Shown one piece after another: positions 1 to 14,000 of a stretch of 64,000 bases of DNA. The notes below the pieces were generated by a model. It made no database searches and was not told where the DNA came from. It was given only the letters and a program-made list of their open reading frames with translations. The DNA comes from Anisakis pegreffii (taxonomy: Eukaryota; Nematoda; Chromadorea; Rhabditida; Anisakidae), in assembly GCA_035041965.1 (NCBI GenBank), contig JAPYMA010000115.1:50379-114378 (forward strand). The letters run 5' to 3'. Position numbers and translations under genes: made by a program. Every line of letters starts with the position of its first letter. The first letter of the stretch is position 1.

Positions 1-3000
1 TCTCGTTCCTTTCATATTCTAATAGATTTTGGAACGAATAATATCTGTACATTTTGTGAATTTCTTGCTCAGCTATCCTGCTCCTAGGTCTGAGTGACGT
101 CTCCACATCGAACTGGGTTTCTCTCATTCAGGTATGGTTATTTTGCAAATAACAACCGTGCGATAAGTTTTCGTCACACAGCTTGTGAATACCTTTCTTG
201 TCACTCATCTCCAACGGATTATGAATATGTTCCGCGAATTTTCCTCCACGAATTTACGCGTAGTATTGTTTATTTTTGATGGGCTTATGATTAGATTCAA
301 TATCTCTGTTCAGTTCATAAATAGTCAATTTGGTTCAAGTGACCGTTCACTGTTGGTGAGTAAAATAGGTGATGAGTAATAAGTGAAATGTTTGCTGTGG
401 AACAAACTCAGAGTTTAATGATGATTCATTTGCAACAGTTCAGCATATAACATTCTTTTAGCGATTAATATCACATAACCGGTTATTCACCGGGATAATC
501 TTCCTATCAACATAGAGTTCGGTACTCTTATCAAAGTTCTCCTTTCAACTCATTGGGATGTGAGCAACAGTGAAACTATTGATTGAAATGTTTCCAGTTT
601 TATAGCACTTTTAATTCTGGTTACGTTTTGAAATTGCCGAAATTTGGGTCTCTCTTCTTCTTTGTAATTATCAATCAGTGTTCTTTAACTGTTCTAATTC
701 GATTAAACTTTACTCGCATAGAATTGATAAGTAAGGCCACTTGCACTTGCATTAAATGTTATCTCAATGAAGTGATCGATTGAAATAAGCAGAACGGTAC
801 TGTCCGATGATGTGAACGTGGTGTTTGTGTTGCACAATAAATCAACAAAGTATGTTCTCATCCCCGTTGTCTTCATGTGATTAACCTTCTATAATTGTTT
901 GATTGATCTTCAAAGAAAGAGCTGTTAGCGTATTAGTTCAACTTAATTTTAGTATTTTACTAAGAGCTTGTAATTTTCAACTAATTTTATGTCTCACCTC
1001 AGAATTGAGCTTTTATAGAGTGGCAGTTTCCATCCAAGAGGAAATTATATTTAAGCCAGGAGGATAGGCTGACGAGAACTCATTAAAAAGTTTTGAGGCC
1101 GTCACTGAGTTGCGTATTACCGCGATAGGCGTCTTGGATGACATCTCACTGATGTTGTGGATTGTCTGAACGGATTGAAAATCGAACTTCCAAATGTTTA
1201 TTCTGCGATAAATTCTCGAATAATTCGCTCTTAATCGTTTGAAAGTCTTTTTGTGTTGAAAGTATGATTCGTTGTAAACTCAGCTGTATAGACTGCATGA
1301 TTCCCAACGCTGTTCTTATGTTGACTGATTGAGCATAATCGAAAAAAAATTCTATCAAGAGTGCAAATTAATTCACAGAGTTCAATTCTCATCTTTCGTT
1401 GCGCCTGTTAATCGTAGTAATCAATCTTTATTCTGTCAAAGTTGTGCGAGTCGAATTTATATGCGAGGCAGATTATTCCGATAGAATTCAGTTTTTCTTG
1501 CCGTGCGTTTAGTTGCGTCTCATTAATTAATGTTGCCTTAGTGAATTGATAATGAATGTTTTTGTGCGCAGCGAAAGTGATGTAATTGTTTAGCGGAAAG
1601 AGAAAGTGACACAAATAACCAGGACTGTAATCAGTCTGATATCCATAGCAACGGAGGATTTTTCGATTAAAGTGAGAATTTTTGCGAAACTTCTCGCACT
1701 GTTCCGATTGCAATTGCAATCAAGCAATCTTTTCGTTTGTTTGTTTTATTCGTTTCAATCCAACATATAAATCAATATAAGAATGCCTCACAAGCTACTC
1801 TTATTTTTCAAAATTAACTTATAGTTAGAATTTCGTGTGAAGTTTTTTTCAAATTTTCATCAGCTTTGTGGTAGCGCTCTACCGAAAACAATAATAAAGT
1901 AGTGAAAGTGAATGCGAATCAGATGGATTTTTTTCAAGCATTTATCCGAAAAGTAAAAGGATGCGCTCTTACTAACACCAACACAGTGCAAATAAACAGC
2001 TTATAAAAGCTAGAGCGAACACAAGTTTCTGTTGAGATATTTGCTTGAGGTTGGAGAAATGTTTCGATAAAAATGCGGTTTATTCTCACTGTTCGTTGAG
2101 TCAGACAAGATGTTCGTTTTTTTTTTCATTTATTAGCCAACTTTAATGTTTATATTTTAAAGAATATCCATATATTGTGAACGCCCATTCTAAAACGAAT
2201 TTGTGATCGTAGAAAACGTTCTTTCCCTATTATCAAATGATCGGTTTATCGTAAGTAACTCTATTATGTTCATTTGTGTTTTCCGGATTAAATTGTTTAG
2301 TTTTTGGTTGTTGCACTGAATTGTGAGTATTCCATCAGATAGTTTTTTTCCTCATTCTTTTTCCACAACATTCCTCGAGAATTTTCCTCAATTGTAATCA
2401 TCTTTTCCTTGAAATCATTTCTTTTCTTCTCCTTTCTTCTGATAAAAATATTTGAAAATTTGCTAGAAACAAACTTTTGAGAAATACTTCATGAGTTTTG
2501 CGTCACTATGTACGGTTTCCCTGAGCGAATATCATCCTTTTTTTGTTTGTGTGAAATTTTTTCTGTATTGCTCTTACATTGATGAACTCAACCGAAGAAA
2601 ATTTGTATATTCTTTAAAAAATATGATATATCAGAAAAGCAGTGTTTGGTGGTAATTGATATGGCGATTTGAGAACCTGGCAGAAGGCGTATCCCATTTC
2701 AGCTGCTTCTGCTCGTTCCAGTCTCTTTCGATCAATTTCACTCCTCCTTGACATTTGAGACTAATCGCTCACGACAGTGTCGTCCGACATGTTGACAGCA
2801 TAAATTTGAAACTGAATTGAACGCTTATGAAACCATTCAATAGTGTTGGGAGTGGGAGGATTGTAATTATGAATTGCAATCGTACCCCTCAGGTTGAGTA
2901 CTAAAAATCGTAAAGAAGTCTATATTTGCTGATCACTGAAACTCATCATAATCACATAATCAAAACTAAGGTATAATGAGCTGGAACGTCTGGCTATAAT

Positions 3001-6000
3001 GAGCTCGAAAATCGATTAGAAGTCAGGATATGTGTTGAATAATCTTGTCTCATAACTGTGATCTATGCGTTTTGAATAACATCATCACTAACACATTCAC
3101 CGCACTAACACATCTTAATAATCCCACTTAACTCCTGCCCGATGATGTCGTCACTCAGCATTTATACATCTTTATCTTATCTCCTCATCCAAACAACAAA
3201 TCTCTCGGCTTCCATCCATTTAAATTGATCCTACTAAAACCAATCGGTCTGCCATCCTTTGCTATCTCATTGAAGCGTCTCCCGTTTCCTTCAATCAATA
3301 ACTAGGCTCAATTTCCTGCATTCGAATTACAGCATTTCTAAAATTCAGCATAAACTTCAAAATGCTTTCCGGATTTCTATAACTTATCCTCTTGAAATGA
3401 ATCCTTATTTTGATCTAGTTCGCCCTTCCCAAATTAATTTCGATCACTACCATTTTCTGTGTAAATTGTTTGCTTAAAGCATCGATTATGCAAATATTTA
3501 TTTAATTCGCCATTGTGAACCCAGTAACTACCGAATGTTAATTATAAGTTTTTATGTTGACTTGCTAAGGCAAACATTTTCACTCACTTTGTATAATAAT
3601 ACAACATGAATTTGGAACTTTGTAAACTTAACATTTTCTAGTTCAATGTCTAGCAAAATCATGTCACGTTTTATTTGAATCGCATTCATCTATTCCAATT
3701 GATTCAGTGTCATTGTCACGTTTCTTACATGCGAAGTCGACAATTTTGCACTCTTTCATAACAAAAGATATGTGTAATTGACGAATTTTGATGGAATATA
3801 CTCATTCAGTATTCCATAAACGAACAACTTGGTTTCAATTGTTTTCCAATTCTCAAAAATTCCTGTTTTTTGCAGTTTTGAATGCAAACAGCTACATGAA
3901 TGCAAGCACACCTGACTATAAATGTACATATTTCGTTCCATGTTGATAGGAATGCACACTGTTCGATTTCATTCAAATAATTCTAATTTTTGAGCGATAC
4001 GATGGAAGCTTTTAATGTCAATGCCGAAATAAATTGTTGGAATTATTTCATTTCGCTTCGTTTCCTATTTACATGTCGGAGTTGTAAATATGGCAAATGA
4101 TAGATGAAAAATACGGATTTTCGATGGTTGAATGCCTTTGATTCCATTTGTATTTATCATTTGCTTATAAAACCTTCATTCTTTTATTCTATAAAACTTC
4201 CTGATTGTGAGTCTTTTGTTCTTTAAAACGATCATGGTTTGTTTCCGCAGAAACGAGTTCATTGCGATTGCAATGCTAAACTGGAAACACATCATTTGCT
4301 TTGTCATCTAAATTGGAAAGTGAACATTTTGTGCTCGATCATTATCCAACATATCCGCGATTAAATCACTTCAACAAGGCGCATTTCGTGCAGATTATAT
4401 TTTTGTGCAGATCAAATTTTATAGCAGTACTGATTGTTCGTTTTTAACAAACACATTTTCACCATACAATTAGAGAATCAATTTGCATTTGATACGTAAT
4501 GTATTTGCAGCAAAAAAAATGGTGATTCAAAGCATTGCTGACAGATTTTGTGCAGATGCAACAAATTTTCTAAGGTCAAGCAGCAGAAAAATGTAGAGTG
4601 CTCCTGATTTGTAGTTGTTGTTGGTGTGAAACAACGGAAACTAGGTCTGCGATTTCAAAATTGTGCAAAATTCCCTCAAATTACCTGATGTGTTACGAGA
4701 TGTGGCGCACTTTGAGAATAATTAACCTTGAGTTTTTCTATTGAAATGTAAAATTGATGAAATTCTATCTGTTCAATCAATTCATGATGCCAGGTTCGAC
4801 ATAAATCTACTGGTAGAATAAAAGTTCGAAATATCTGTCGCGCAGTTTTCACATTCCGAACGATAGTTTTCATCATAATTTTGTTTGATTATTTCATTTT
4901 CTTTCTGGTGCTTTATTTGATTAAGACATCCATCACGTATTGCCATGTTCAAACATCCCCTAAACATCAGTGCGAAAAACTAGAGCGTGCATAGCATTCA
5001 TAGTATGAGTAAGTCAGCACAATACGTAATCATAGACAAAAGTAAATTGCGATGGAAGTGAAACTTTGATTCAGTTCTGATGAGAGCTGTCGACCTTTTG
5101 TTGTATGCAATTTACGCGGTGAGAATGTCTATTGTCAACGAACAAGTTGATTTAGTTGATCTCATTCGATTGCCTTGTCAATGCTTGTTTATTTTCGCTA
5201 TCGAATTTCATGCTCGTCAATAGGCAGCTAAAACTGTTTTCGAATGGAATTCGTATAAAGTGCACAAGGGAAATCCTCCCTCTCCTCCGGAAAGAAGCAC
5301 TGCTTTAAATGAACGGACTGAAACCATTGAATGGCGCTGTTATAGATGAAACCGCTTAGTTCTTCAGTAACGTCTGAAGTAATTAAAAACAACGCATGCG
5401 TGCATATTCATGGATATTACATAAATAGATGGATTTATGAGCGGTGTTCAATATCCGATAGATGCTGCTGGCGTTACATAAGATCTTTTTTTGAGTCGTT
5501 TCCTATTCCGACACAGGTTTCATGCCAGACGTAAGGTCTATACCAATTTTAGGTTGTTTACAATTAAATGATGTTCAAACAGATCGATTCTATTAGCTAT
5601 CTCATGTATTTAAATATTCAATTTTCCATTAAATGGAATTTCCATCGAAATTGATCGCTCCATTCTGTAATTGAAATTTTCACACTGTAACGCGATTTTC
5701 ACCATTCTAACCCATTACTCGGATGGCGCGCGGTCTGCGTTGTACAGTAGGCTACGTACTCACTTATGATCAATTAGCAGGTTTCTAGTCTGGATTCGTC
5801 ACATTTCCTTCCTGTTCATCTGTTTCAGATTAATCGTTAAACGGTTGTTATATCGATATTGTATAATTGCCTATTTAGTTCTGGTTTCATGTTGCAGTTT
5901 TTGCTTTTTTTAAATGTTTTTATGCAGATTAGGTTCTAGTGAACCGATGGGTTCAGAGGCAATTGATCAGCGCCTGAAATGTTTTCAAATGCAAATGAAG

Positions 6001-7632
6001 AGTGATATTTGATAGTATAAGTAGGTGTTGTAAAATCATACATACGTTCATGCATCAATGAGTTAAGCACTTGAATATGCGCTGTGAATGTACATTTCCT
6101 GCATGCATAAATAATGATTTCTATTCAGTTGTTATTTCATCTTATCGAAGCACTGTGCTCTTTTGTTGTGCACGATTTTTCGAGGTTACTGATTAGTAGT
6201 TTTGAATATCGGCTTCAACTTGTCTAACTCACTTGAACTTTCAATTGAATTATGAGCCATGAAACAAGAGTCGGAAGTTTTGACAGGGGCTGAAAAGCGA
6301 TTTTACTTTATAACGTATTTTTTACGTGTTCTATGTGCCTGAAGTTATTTCCATGAATCATATACGTAGTTGAAGCAGATGTTTATTTTAAAGGACTAGT
6401 GAACCTATTTAGATGATGATTTGTGATGTCTTACTGGGACTGGTTTCATTCAGTTCGCATTGTGCGTTCACATGACATACTTTAAAGGGGAATATGGTTG
6501 GCTTATTCACAAAAAATTGGGGATATTGAAGATTACAACGATAATATCGATCGTCAGTGCTTTCTGAATTAGATCTGTTTTAGAATTAGAACTCATTTTT
6601 TCATGTACTTTTCCTTTCGCGTCAGAGTGTTAAAAAGAAATTTCACATCTGTTAATCACGGGTATTGTAATGGTAAAAAACCAGTTCCCAGTCAATAATC
6701 ATTGGACCATCTTTTGATAACTTCTTCATGATAGCATCTTTCTGAAAATACTTGCTATAGTTCATGTTAAATAGTAAGACCATATGCTGTAGAGAGTAGA
6801 ATTTCCGATTTCCATTATTTGAATATAGTTGTTTTTGTTCAATTCTCAATGATCAGAGATCATCATTTCAAGGAGTGCAAATTTCTACGATACGAATCTC
6901 TGCCAGTAAAGCGATATTAATTACGCCTCATTGTGATCTATACAAAGCGATTGCACATATTCTCCTAGCCAAATGCAGATTGCAGTGGATTATGGCATGT
7001 TCATAGATGATTGTTTGAAGAGAAACAAGATATGATATATGCTAGCGTAAAGATACTGACGAATTCGGCTGTATCCACACAATATTTCATTATTTTTCGT
7101 TCGGTTACAAGGGATCAGTTGAACTGATCCCTTGTAACCGAGCGAATCAAATACTTTTACGAGGACATTGAATGTTTCCATTTAATATTTAGCGCCAATT
7201 TCTTTTTGCTGCTAAAACTATAAATGAATTCATAGGATGGATTATTAGTACTTGATAAATTTTCGCAACTCTTTCAAATAGGTTTCAGCGCCAATAAAAT
7301 GCTCATAATTCCATGTTCGGACCTCTTGTATTTGAATGAAGAATTGCATTACATTCATCTTTTAAGTTATTCTTTTATCCATTAAGCACGAAGAGTCTGA
7401 GACGCATAAGCTCCGAATCAGTTATCGAGTTTCTCATTTCAATTTAATAATCATTGAAAAATGTTCATATAATCTGGACGTGTGGAAACGAGCATGCAGT
7501 TAATTAAGGATTTATATAGTAGTAATATTGTTCAGCCGCAACCCGTGAAAATCGAGAGAAAATGCTTTATGAACATGCAATATTGTGTATTGTGTTGATT
7601 TGTGACGATGTTCATTGTTTAGATGTTTGGAT
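1..7632. other. non-coding region upstream of the TRAK gene
   Basis: I find no exon chain here on either strand. The open frames are short, AT-rich and without recognisable motifs. An upstream non-coding exon or promoter of the TRAK gene could lie here but I cannot point to one. The only clear structure is the inverted repeat at 7097-7146. Confidence 0.5.
7097..7146. repeat. near-perfect inverted repeat (hairpin)
   Basis: Two 19-nt arms, CGGTTACAAGGGATCAGTT and its exact reverse complement, are separated by a single G (7102-7140). Allowing one mismatch extends the arms to about 25 nt (7097-7146). No matching arm was noticed elsewhere in the window. It could be a recent palindrome, a mobile-element remnant or the stem of a small structured RNA. 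The loop is too short for a normal pre-miRNA. Confidence 0.85.
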
Positions 7633-8008
7633 CAGCGGTTCTCAACCGTTTTTTCGTCCGCACCCCTAAATTTTAATTGAAAAATTTTTTTGAAAATTTT
7701 AAAATCACAAACATAGTTTGTTTGGAAATAAAGTAAAGGCAACCGAAAGAATTTTTAGCAAATAAGTTTTAGTAACGTGAAAAGTGATTATTTAAACGAG
7801 AAAAATACTTCAAAAAAGTAACAGTTGCATAAACTCACAATACATTTTCGTCCACGCATGAAACCTTTTCAAAAATATGTTTGTTAAAGCCCACCATCGC
7901 CTGTTTTAACGTGTATAAAATGAAATATTACCTTGCACCACCTGAAATACTGTCTTGCATCCCTTGGAGGTGCGAGCACCCTGCAGGGTTTTGATGAAAT
8001 ACTGCAGT
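7633..8008. mobile_element. hAT-like non-autonomous element upstream of the TRAK gene
   Basis: The left end reads CAGCGGTTCTCAACC, the classic hAT terminal motif (CAGnGGTTCTCAA). The 8-bp sequence GTTTGGAT occurs just before it (7625-7632) and again at 8009-8016, as expected for a hAT target-site duplication. The right terminus (a CTGCAGT ending) is only weakly complementary to the left one, so the right boundary rests mainly on the duplication. No transposase frame is present. The element ends about 45 nt before the trans-splice acceptor of the TRAK gene. Confidence 0.6.
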
Positions 8009-8046
8009 GTTTGGATCGCTGATTTTACAGACAATACAATCAAAAT

Positions 8047-8061
8047 GATTTTTTTCTTCAG
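8047..8061 (+). promoter_or_regulatory. probable spliced-leader trans-splice acceptor of the TRAK gene
   Basis: GATTTTTTTCTTCAG is a strong nematode acceptor placed 26 nt before the first ATG (8088). No upstream coding exon was found, so trans-splicing of a spliced leader is more likely than cis-splicing. The 26 nt between acceptor and ATG are open in frame, so an upstream coding exon cannot be fully excluded. Confidence 0.55.
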
Positions 8062-8087
8062 AATTGAGCGCTCGTCGTGAGCGGCGG

Positions 8088-11000
8088 ATGAGTGCGGCCA
8101 GTAGTTCTCAACAACAGGGCGGCAATGACACTGATTTCACGAAACTATTGGAAGAGGTGAGTTATCGTTATCTCTATTCCAACAACCAAATGACAGTAAA
8201 ACTGATTTTTATTGTCCCAGTCATTATTTAAGCTATTATTGAATTGTTTGTAATGTCACTTTTGATATTAACGCAAATATACCTTTTTATTAGTGAACTA
8301 TGATTCTTAGTGTGTGCTTTCAATCACTTTTTCGTTGTTCCAAAACGCATTCGATCCCGTTTCACTTGATTCATGCGAAACAGTACATTCGTTGCAAATT
8401 GAGCATAATGAATGGATAATTCGCAATCTTCACTTATCAGCACTTCATTGGCATTATTGATGTGGCGGAAGCCTTACATCTGATATCGCTTGCTTCTTTT
8501 TACGACAAGTTTCTCAACCGTTTATTGATTTGTTCAATGATACCACAAATAAAATGGTAATCATTGATCATTGAGAACGAAGCATTGTTAGAAGAAGTTG
8601 AGTGACAAAAAAAGCATTCACGACGAAAGTTATTATAGATCAAAATTCGATTTTAGTAAGCATTGGAGTGATTTTTCGTAATTGTTATTGATGTGATAGC
8701 ATTTTTGAGTATATCAAGTAGTATTCAGTGGAAGTATCCAATATCAGTGAGGATTTCTTACACTTTTGAATGGGCTTTTTGAGATATTTTGGAAGCGACT
8801 CAAACCTTTGCTCAGAACCTGCTCCACATATCTATTCTCCCGGTGGAAATACTTGTGACCTTTGTCTCTTGTGGGAACCGATGTCGTACGTTGCATTGAA
8901 AAGCAAAATATGACAAACGAAATTCTAAAGTGATTCATCATCTAACTTTCGTTAGCAAAGCCTCTCACTTCTCCAATGCTAGACTTTGATGGATTTAAAT
9001 ATGACTTGTTTAAACCGACATTTGCAATGCAGAAAAACAACGATAGCATTCACATCAGTGGTGAATAATAGTGATAAGCTGGGGGTGAATTGAGGTTCAT
9101 TGATAAGAGTTTAACTTTTCTTTTTTTTCTCACCTGCAAAAAAAACATTTGCACGACAAATGTTCAGTGCAATCAGCACACTGAACTCGATTGATACTAA
9201 CAGCGATATTATATTCATCATAAAATCCTTATGCAATTATGTAACTTCCATCGATCAAGGCTGTGGTAGGTATTGATCCTTGTGCAAACAAATTGAACAA
9301 CTTATTTTTACGAGCTTGAAATCTTTCTCCGTCACAGTGACGTACGTTGGCATTTTTACATTTTCGGGGAATTTGCAGTTCAGGGTGACCAGCAGAACGG
9401 AATTCAAAGCCTTTGGACGCAGCATTTGTGGGCACTAGTTTTCGCATTTTGTCAATAGCATGAACAGTTCGGAGAGCAGATTCACTCCTTATCATCAGTG
9501 CTATCACGCACTGTGTTCTTTCCAAGATATTCAAGAAAGCCCCTTCTAAACTGTTAACCTTGAACCTCTCAATTGCACTTGATAAGATGTAGTTGTTTTC
9601 TTTTTGCTGGTGATAGTTTTTGAAAAAATGTTGCTGTTCCGCCGAATGCGAAACTCAGTCGCCTTGAGAATGAGTGTTCTGTGATCATTAAGAATATGAT
9701 TGTAGCTCTTTGAGAAGCGCAGAAAAATGCGTAAATTCGAAGTTGTAGCAAGTTCTGATAATGAAATCATATCAATACAAGAAATTTCATTATGTTTTAC
9801 GCAGAAAATTGCTACAATTTATGGATTAACTGTCTAGCATGAATCCAAGAAGGTAGCGGCAGTCATGCACGATATGTTGCACTAAACAAGCGAATTTTTT
9901 CGTCCAAATTGTAGAAGCAGATTAAAATATATCTGTCGTCTCATTATGATTTACTTGATGATTAGTTCATCATTCTTGAATTAGACATATCGCTTAGAAA
10001 TGATTAATTTTGACTGCAGGAGAGAGTAAAAAGCTGAATTTCTCGTCAAACTCGTATCGGATTTTTGGAAAAATTCTCGTAAAAGCATTTGTTCTTCACA
10101 CTTTTTAAAATTTATTCTTCGTGTTTTCACCGAAACCTTGAAGAAATACAAATGTAAACGCGAAAGCATTTGTAGTCTATTGAAAGTTTCTGAAAAACAA
10201 TTCTAATTTTACAATATTTTTTCATTCAAAACGTTTTTCAATGTTCTTTGGTGTTGACAGATTCTATGCGTGACGTCCTGTAATGGATCGTTCGTCGGAT
10301 GGTTGTTACTACGCGTTAATCGGAACCAGTTCCGATTGCATGTTTATGCACTTTTGGGTGATATTATTCAATTATAATCACTATTCGATTATAATTACTG
10401 TTTTTTTTGCTGTTGAGAAGTGGAGTTGATGTTCGAGTTAACTCTCGTAATTGAAAATTTCAAATTGATGTACCTCTAGAAAACATAATGCGTAAACATA
10501 TGTCAGTGTTGAGTTGACAGATATTATCATAATGTACTTTGACATTTTGAAAATATGTTCCATTAACAACGAATACTTCAACTGATCATCAACACCGAAA
10601 TATCCATTAGTGTCTCTCCAGAATAACAATTCTTTCAGTAAAATTTCTGAGTTTTTAGTGAACGAAAAAATTCATTTTTGGTTTATTGAAACATGAAACA
10701 ATTTTGTTGACGAAAACGTAAGTTTTTGCTGTCATATTCAAAAATGACCGCAATTCTTCACATTCTTAACTGATTAAGTTCGATATCGCCAAGTGTGACA
10801 TTCACACAAATTTCTACAGCCTTCAAATGTTCTCTGTTAAGAACAGTTCAACTGAATTGATGAAATCAATTTTGCGCAATTAATTCATTGAGGAAACTTT
10901 TGCAAGTATACTACTGTGTGTGAAAATAGTTTTTGTTCAATTACATCAGTATTCGAAATGTTCAACCAACCGCTTTCTCTGATTTTCACCTCATTCTTGA

Positions 11001-14000
11001 TCTTTCTGACAAATTGATATTCGTTTTCGGTGGTAGTTTTGAGCAAACCTCTTCTGTTATCTTTCACAGTATATGTGCACGATATAATTCCCGCAGTGCC
11101 ATTTGTCATTCGTAATCAAGGAACTGTACCGGAATCATTCACCTTTCATAGTGTTTGTTTACCGCAAATCATTGTGAGGCCGCTGTAGTGTGAGCATTGA
11201 AAAGGTGTTAAACTTTTATGTTTACATTCCTAGCTACAGAGATCAATCACACTTTGTTTGAATAAGATCAAAAGCAACTCAATGAGTTCGGTTGTTGTGG
11301 ATGCATTGAATATTTCACATTCATTAGATCGATTTTATGCAGTGAGCATTACCCTTTACTACGATGTGATTGAGTTGGTCGTATTTAAGAAAATCCACAC
11401 GTGAATTTAGCCTATTGCAGTATATTGCCTTCCTGCAGACAAAATGCTGATCAGTTAATTCGGAATGATTTTCACCGTAGAAATTGCGTAACCGTCACGA
11501 TTTTCCACTAAAATTTCACCCTGCTACGTGTACAGTTTAAATCAGACGCATGTGTTTTGGAGGAGCAGAAAACATTCGAAAGTAAAGTTTCAGTATTTGC
11601 AAATATGAACTTGTGAATTCACGTTGTTTTGTAATATTCATCATAATTTCCCGACTCATTCAATGAACACTTATAACAACGAAATTGATTATTTTTACTA
11701 TCTCGCTCTGAATATTTCCATATGAGTGACACAAGCAAGAATTTCGAATTGAGTCCACGCAGGATTTTTGTCGTTTGTTTCAAAATTTAAAAAACACACT
11801 AAAATAGTACTCGTTCAATTTCGTTAAGTGACATTCGCAACTCTGGAAAACACTGGAGGTTTGGGTGCGTTCCGCTGATTCGTCCCCTCATCACCACTTG
11901 ACTGTGCACATTCGTGATTATAACCAACCAACTTGACTGACACCTTACAATTAATAATGCAAATATATTCACCATATCACAATATCATAAGTTTACTCAG
12001 CGCACAACTGTGAATAGTGTTCTTATATGCAAAACTATTCGGCGATGTAAACACTTCACCTGAACTGAGGAAGTAGTTAGCGTACATTTCTGTTTGCGTT
12101 ACAGTCAGACGCATTTGTGAACCTTCGAGTTCGGTCATCCCTAACCAACTGACTGTAGTTATGATCAAGGTCAGTCCACGCATTTATAACGAACACTGCT
12201 GGATTGGATTGAAGTCGAAAGGTTGAAGTGAAAGAAAGCCACTGATTAGAGCACTCAGGAATTCTGTTGAAGTTCGCCGTCGAGATAGCAGATGCATAAA
12301 CCTCGCTGCAAAGCGAAATATTTGCATGAGACCAAATGAGTCGCATCCATTGCAGATGCACTTAATACACGAGTTATTTTATGTACTAATGCAACTAAAC
12401 TCAAATGAAGAATTTCATGATAATTCTGAAGGAAGCATGCAATTGGCTTGTAAATTTCGATGCAATTTATACTTGCTCTTCAAAAACTATTATAATTATT
12501 TGTTGTAACATTTTGCATGTGAATTAAAATGGTCCCTGGTAGGATCATAGAATTTAACTGGTTTATTTATAATTCGATTAAAATTGATACCAAAAAGCCT
12601 TATTGTTAATAAAACGAACACTTCTAATTCAAATTTGTGATTCGATTTTTAAAAATGATAATTATGCAGAGATAACCACTACTCAGCGCGAGTAACTTTG
12701 GATGATTACAGCATGAATACTAATGGATAGTTAGTTGACTGAATTGAACGCCGTCACCTCTGTGGTAACTAACTTCGAAATTTTCGGTACTTCCACGAAA
12801 TGAGAAAAGAATTAGATCGTTCGAACCAAAGCTAGAATTGCTATAAATTATTCGTTAATGGATAATGACCGCAAAAATTCGGTTTTCTTTCTGAGTCGTT
12901 TCCTTTGATGGAATGATTGATGTGTAGGTGTTGTCTATCTGATCTAGATGTTCGCACATTTGTTCATGTTCATCTAAATGTTCACATTCTGGATCTTCAT
13001 GTTCAATTGGAACCTTTAGATTGCAATGATACAAAGGATTCATTTCTGATGACTGTATTTGACTCGCCTTGGTTTAGATACTCGGAAATTTTGCTCATAA
13101 ATAAAGGTGTTTGAGCGGTGTACTCGAGGGAATGTTTTTATTTGGTGACTGGAAGGCACCAAGAAGATTTCTCATTGCTACAACATTTACGGGTCGTATT
13201 GTTTTGTGAAAAAGGTGGAGTTATTTATGCAGAATAATTTCGCTAAAGAGATTGTGACACAGCCGTGTATCAAAAATTACGGTCCAGTGAAGTTATAAAG
13301 TGCCGATAAATGAAGATTTGGATTTAACAGTTCATTTTATTGGCATTTTCGTTCCATATTGATGCTGTTGTTGTAACCAGACAATGCCTTTGAAAAAATT
13401 TGTCCACGGCGGATAGTACATCGACATGCACTTATTGGCGACAACAGCGGAAAATCTTTCTATTTGGTTCATTTGAAATTCAGTCATCCCTTTGAGACAT
13501 TTATTGATCAACTTGACAAAACTCAACTGAACACTGCCGACTTGGATTTTCGTGAGTGATGAGCTGGAAATTTTTCATGATCGATGAAAAAGCATTTCGA
13601 GCTGTACTTTAGGTTTCTTCTCCCACTATTGTATGCTCTGAAATTGAGAACTTTACGTTTTGATAGAGGAATTATGTGGGATGCGAAATCTCAAAAGTAT
13701 TTGTGCAAAATTTTGAGCTCAGTTTTTCAAAATGACAAATCCTTCACTATCTTTCACCACCTCCTCTCTGATCATTCATCACCTTTTTGATCAGATAATT
13801 TTTTACGCTTTAATTCGACCTTATCTCATCTATGATAACGTTGAAGTGTCCTCTTAGGCATTCAAACGAAAATTTTAGGATTCTGGCTAAAATTTCGATT
13901 TCTTAAAGTGCATTTCATCAACGTTCTCTTCCCAAGTAATCTTTCGAATTGAATTCTTCTAAAACACACCTTCAACTGAACATATTTTAAATACGTTCTT

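Noticed and set aside
9229..9770. Two - strand frames (101 and 74 codons) in TRAK intron 1
   Set aside because: No recognisable motif, no splice link and no start context. Length is unremarkable for an intron of 6.7 kb.
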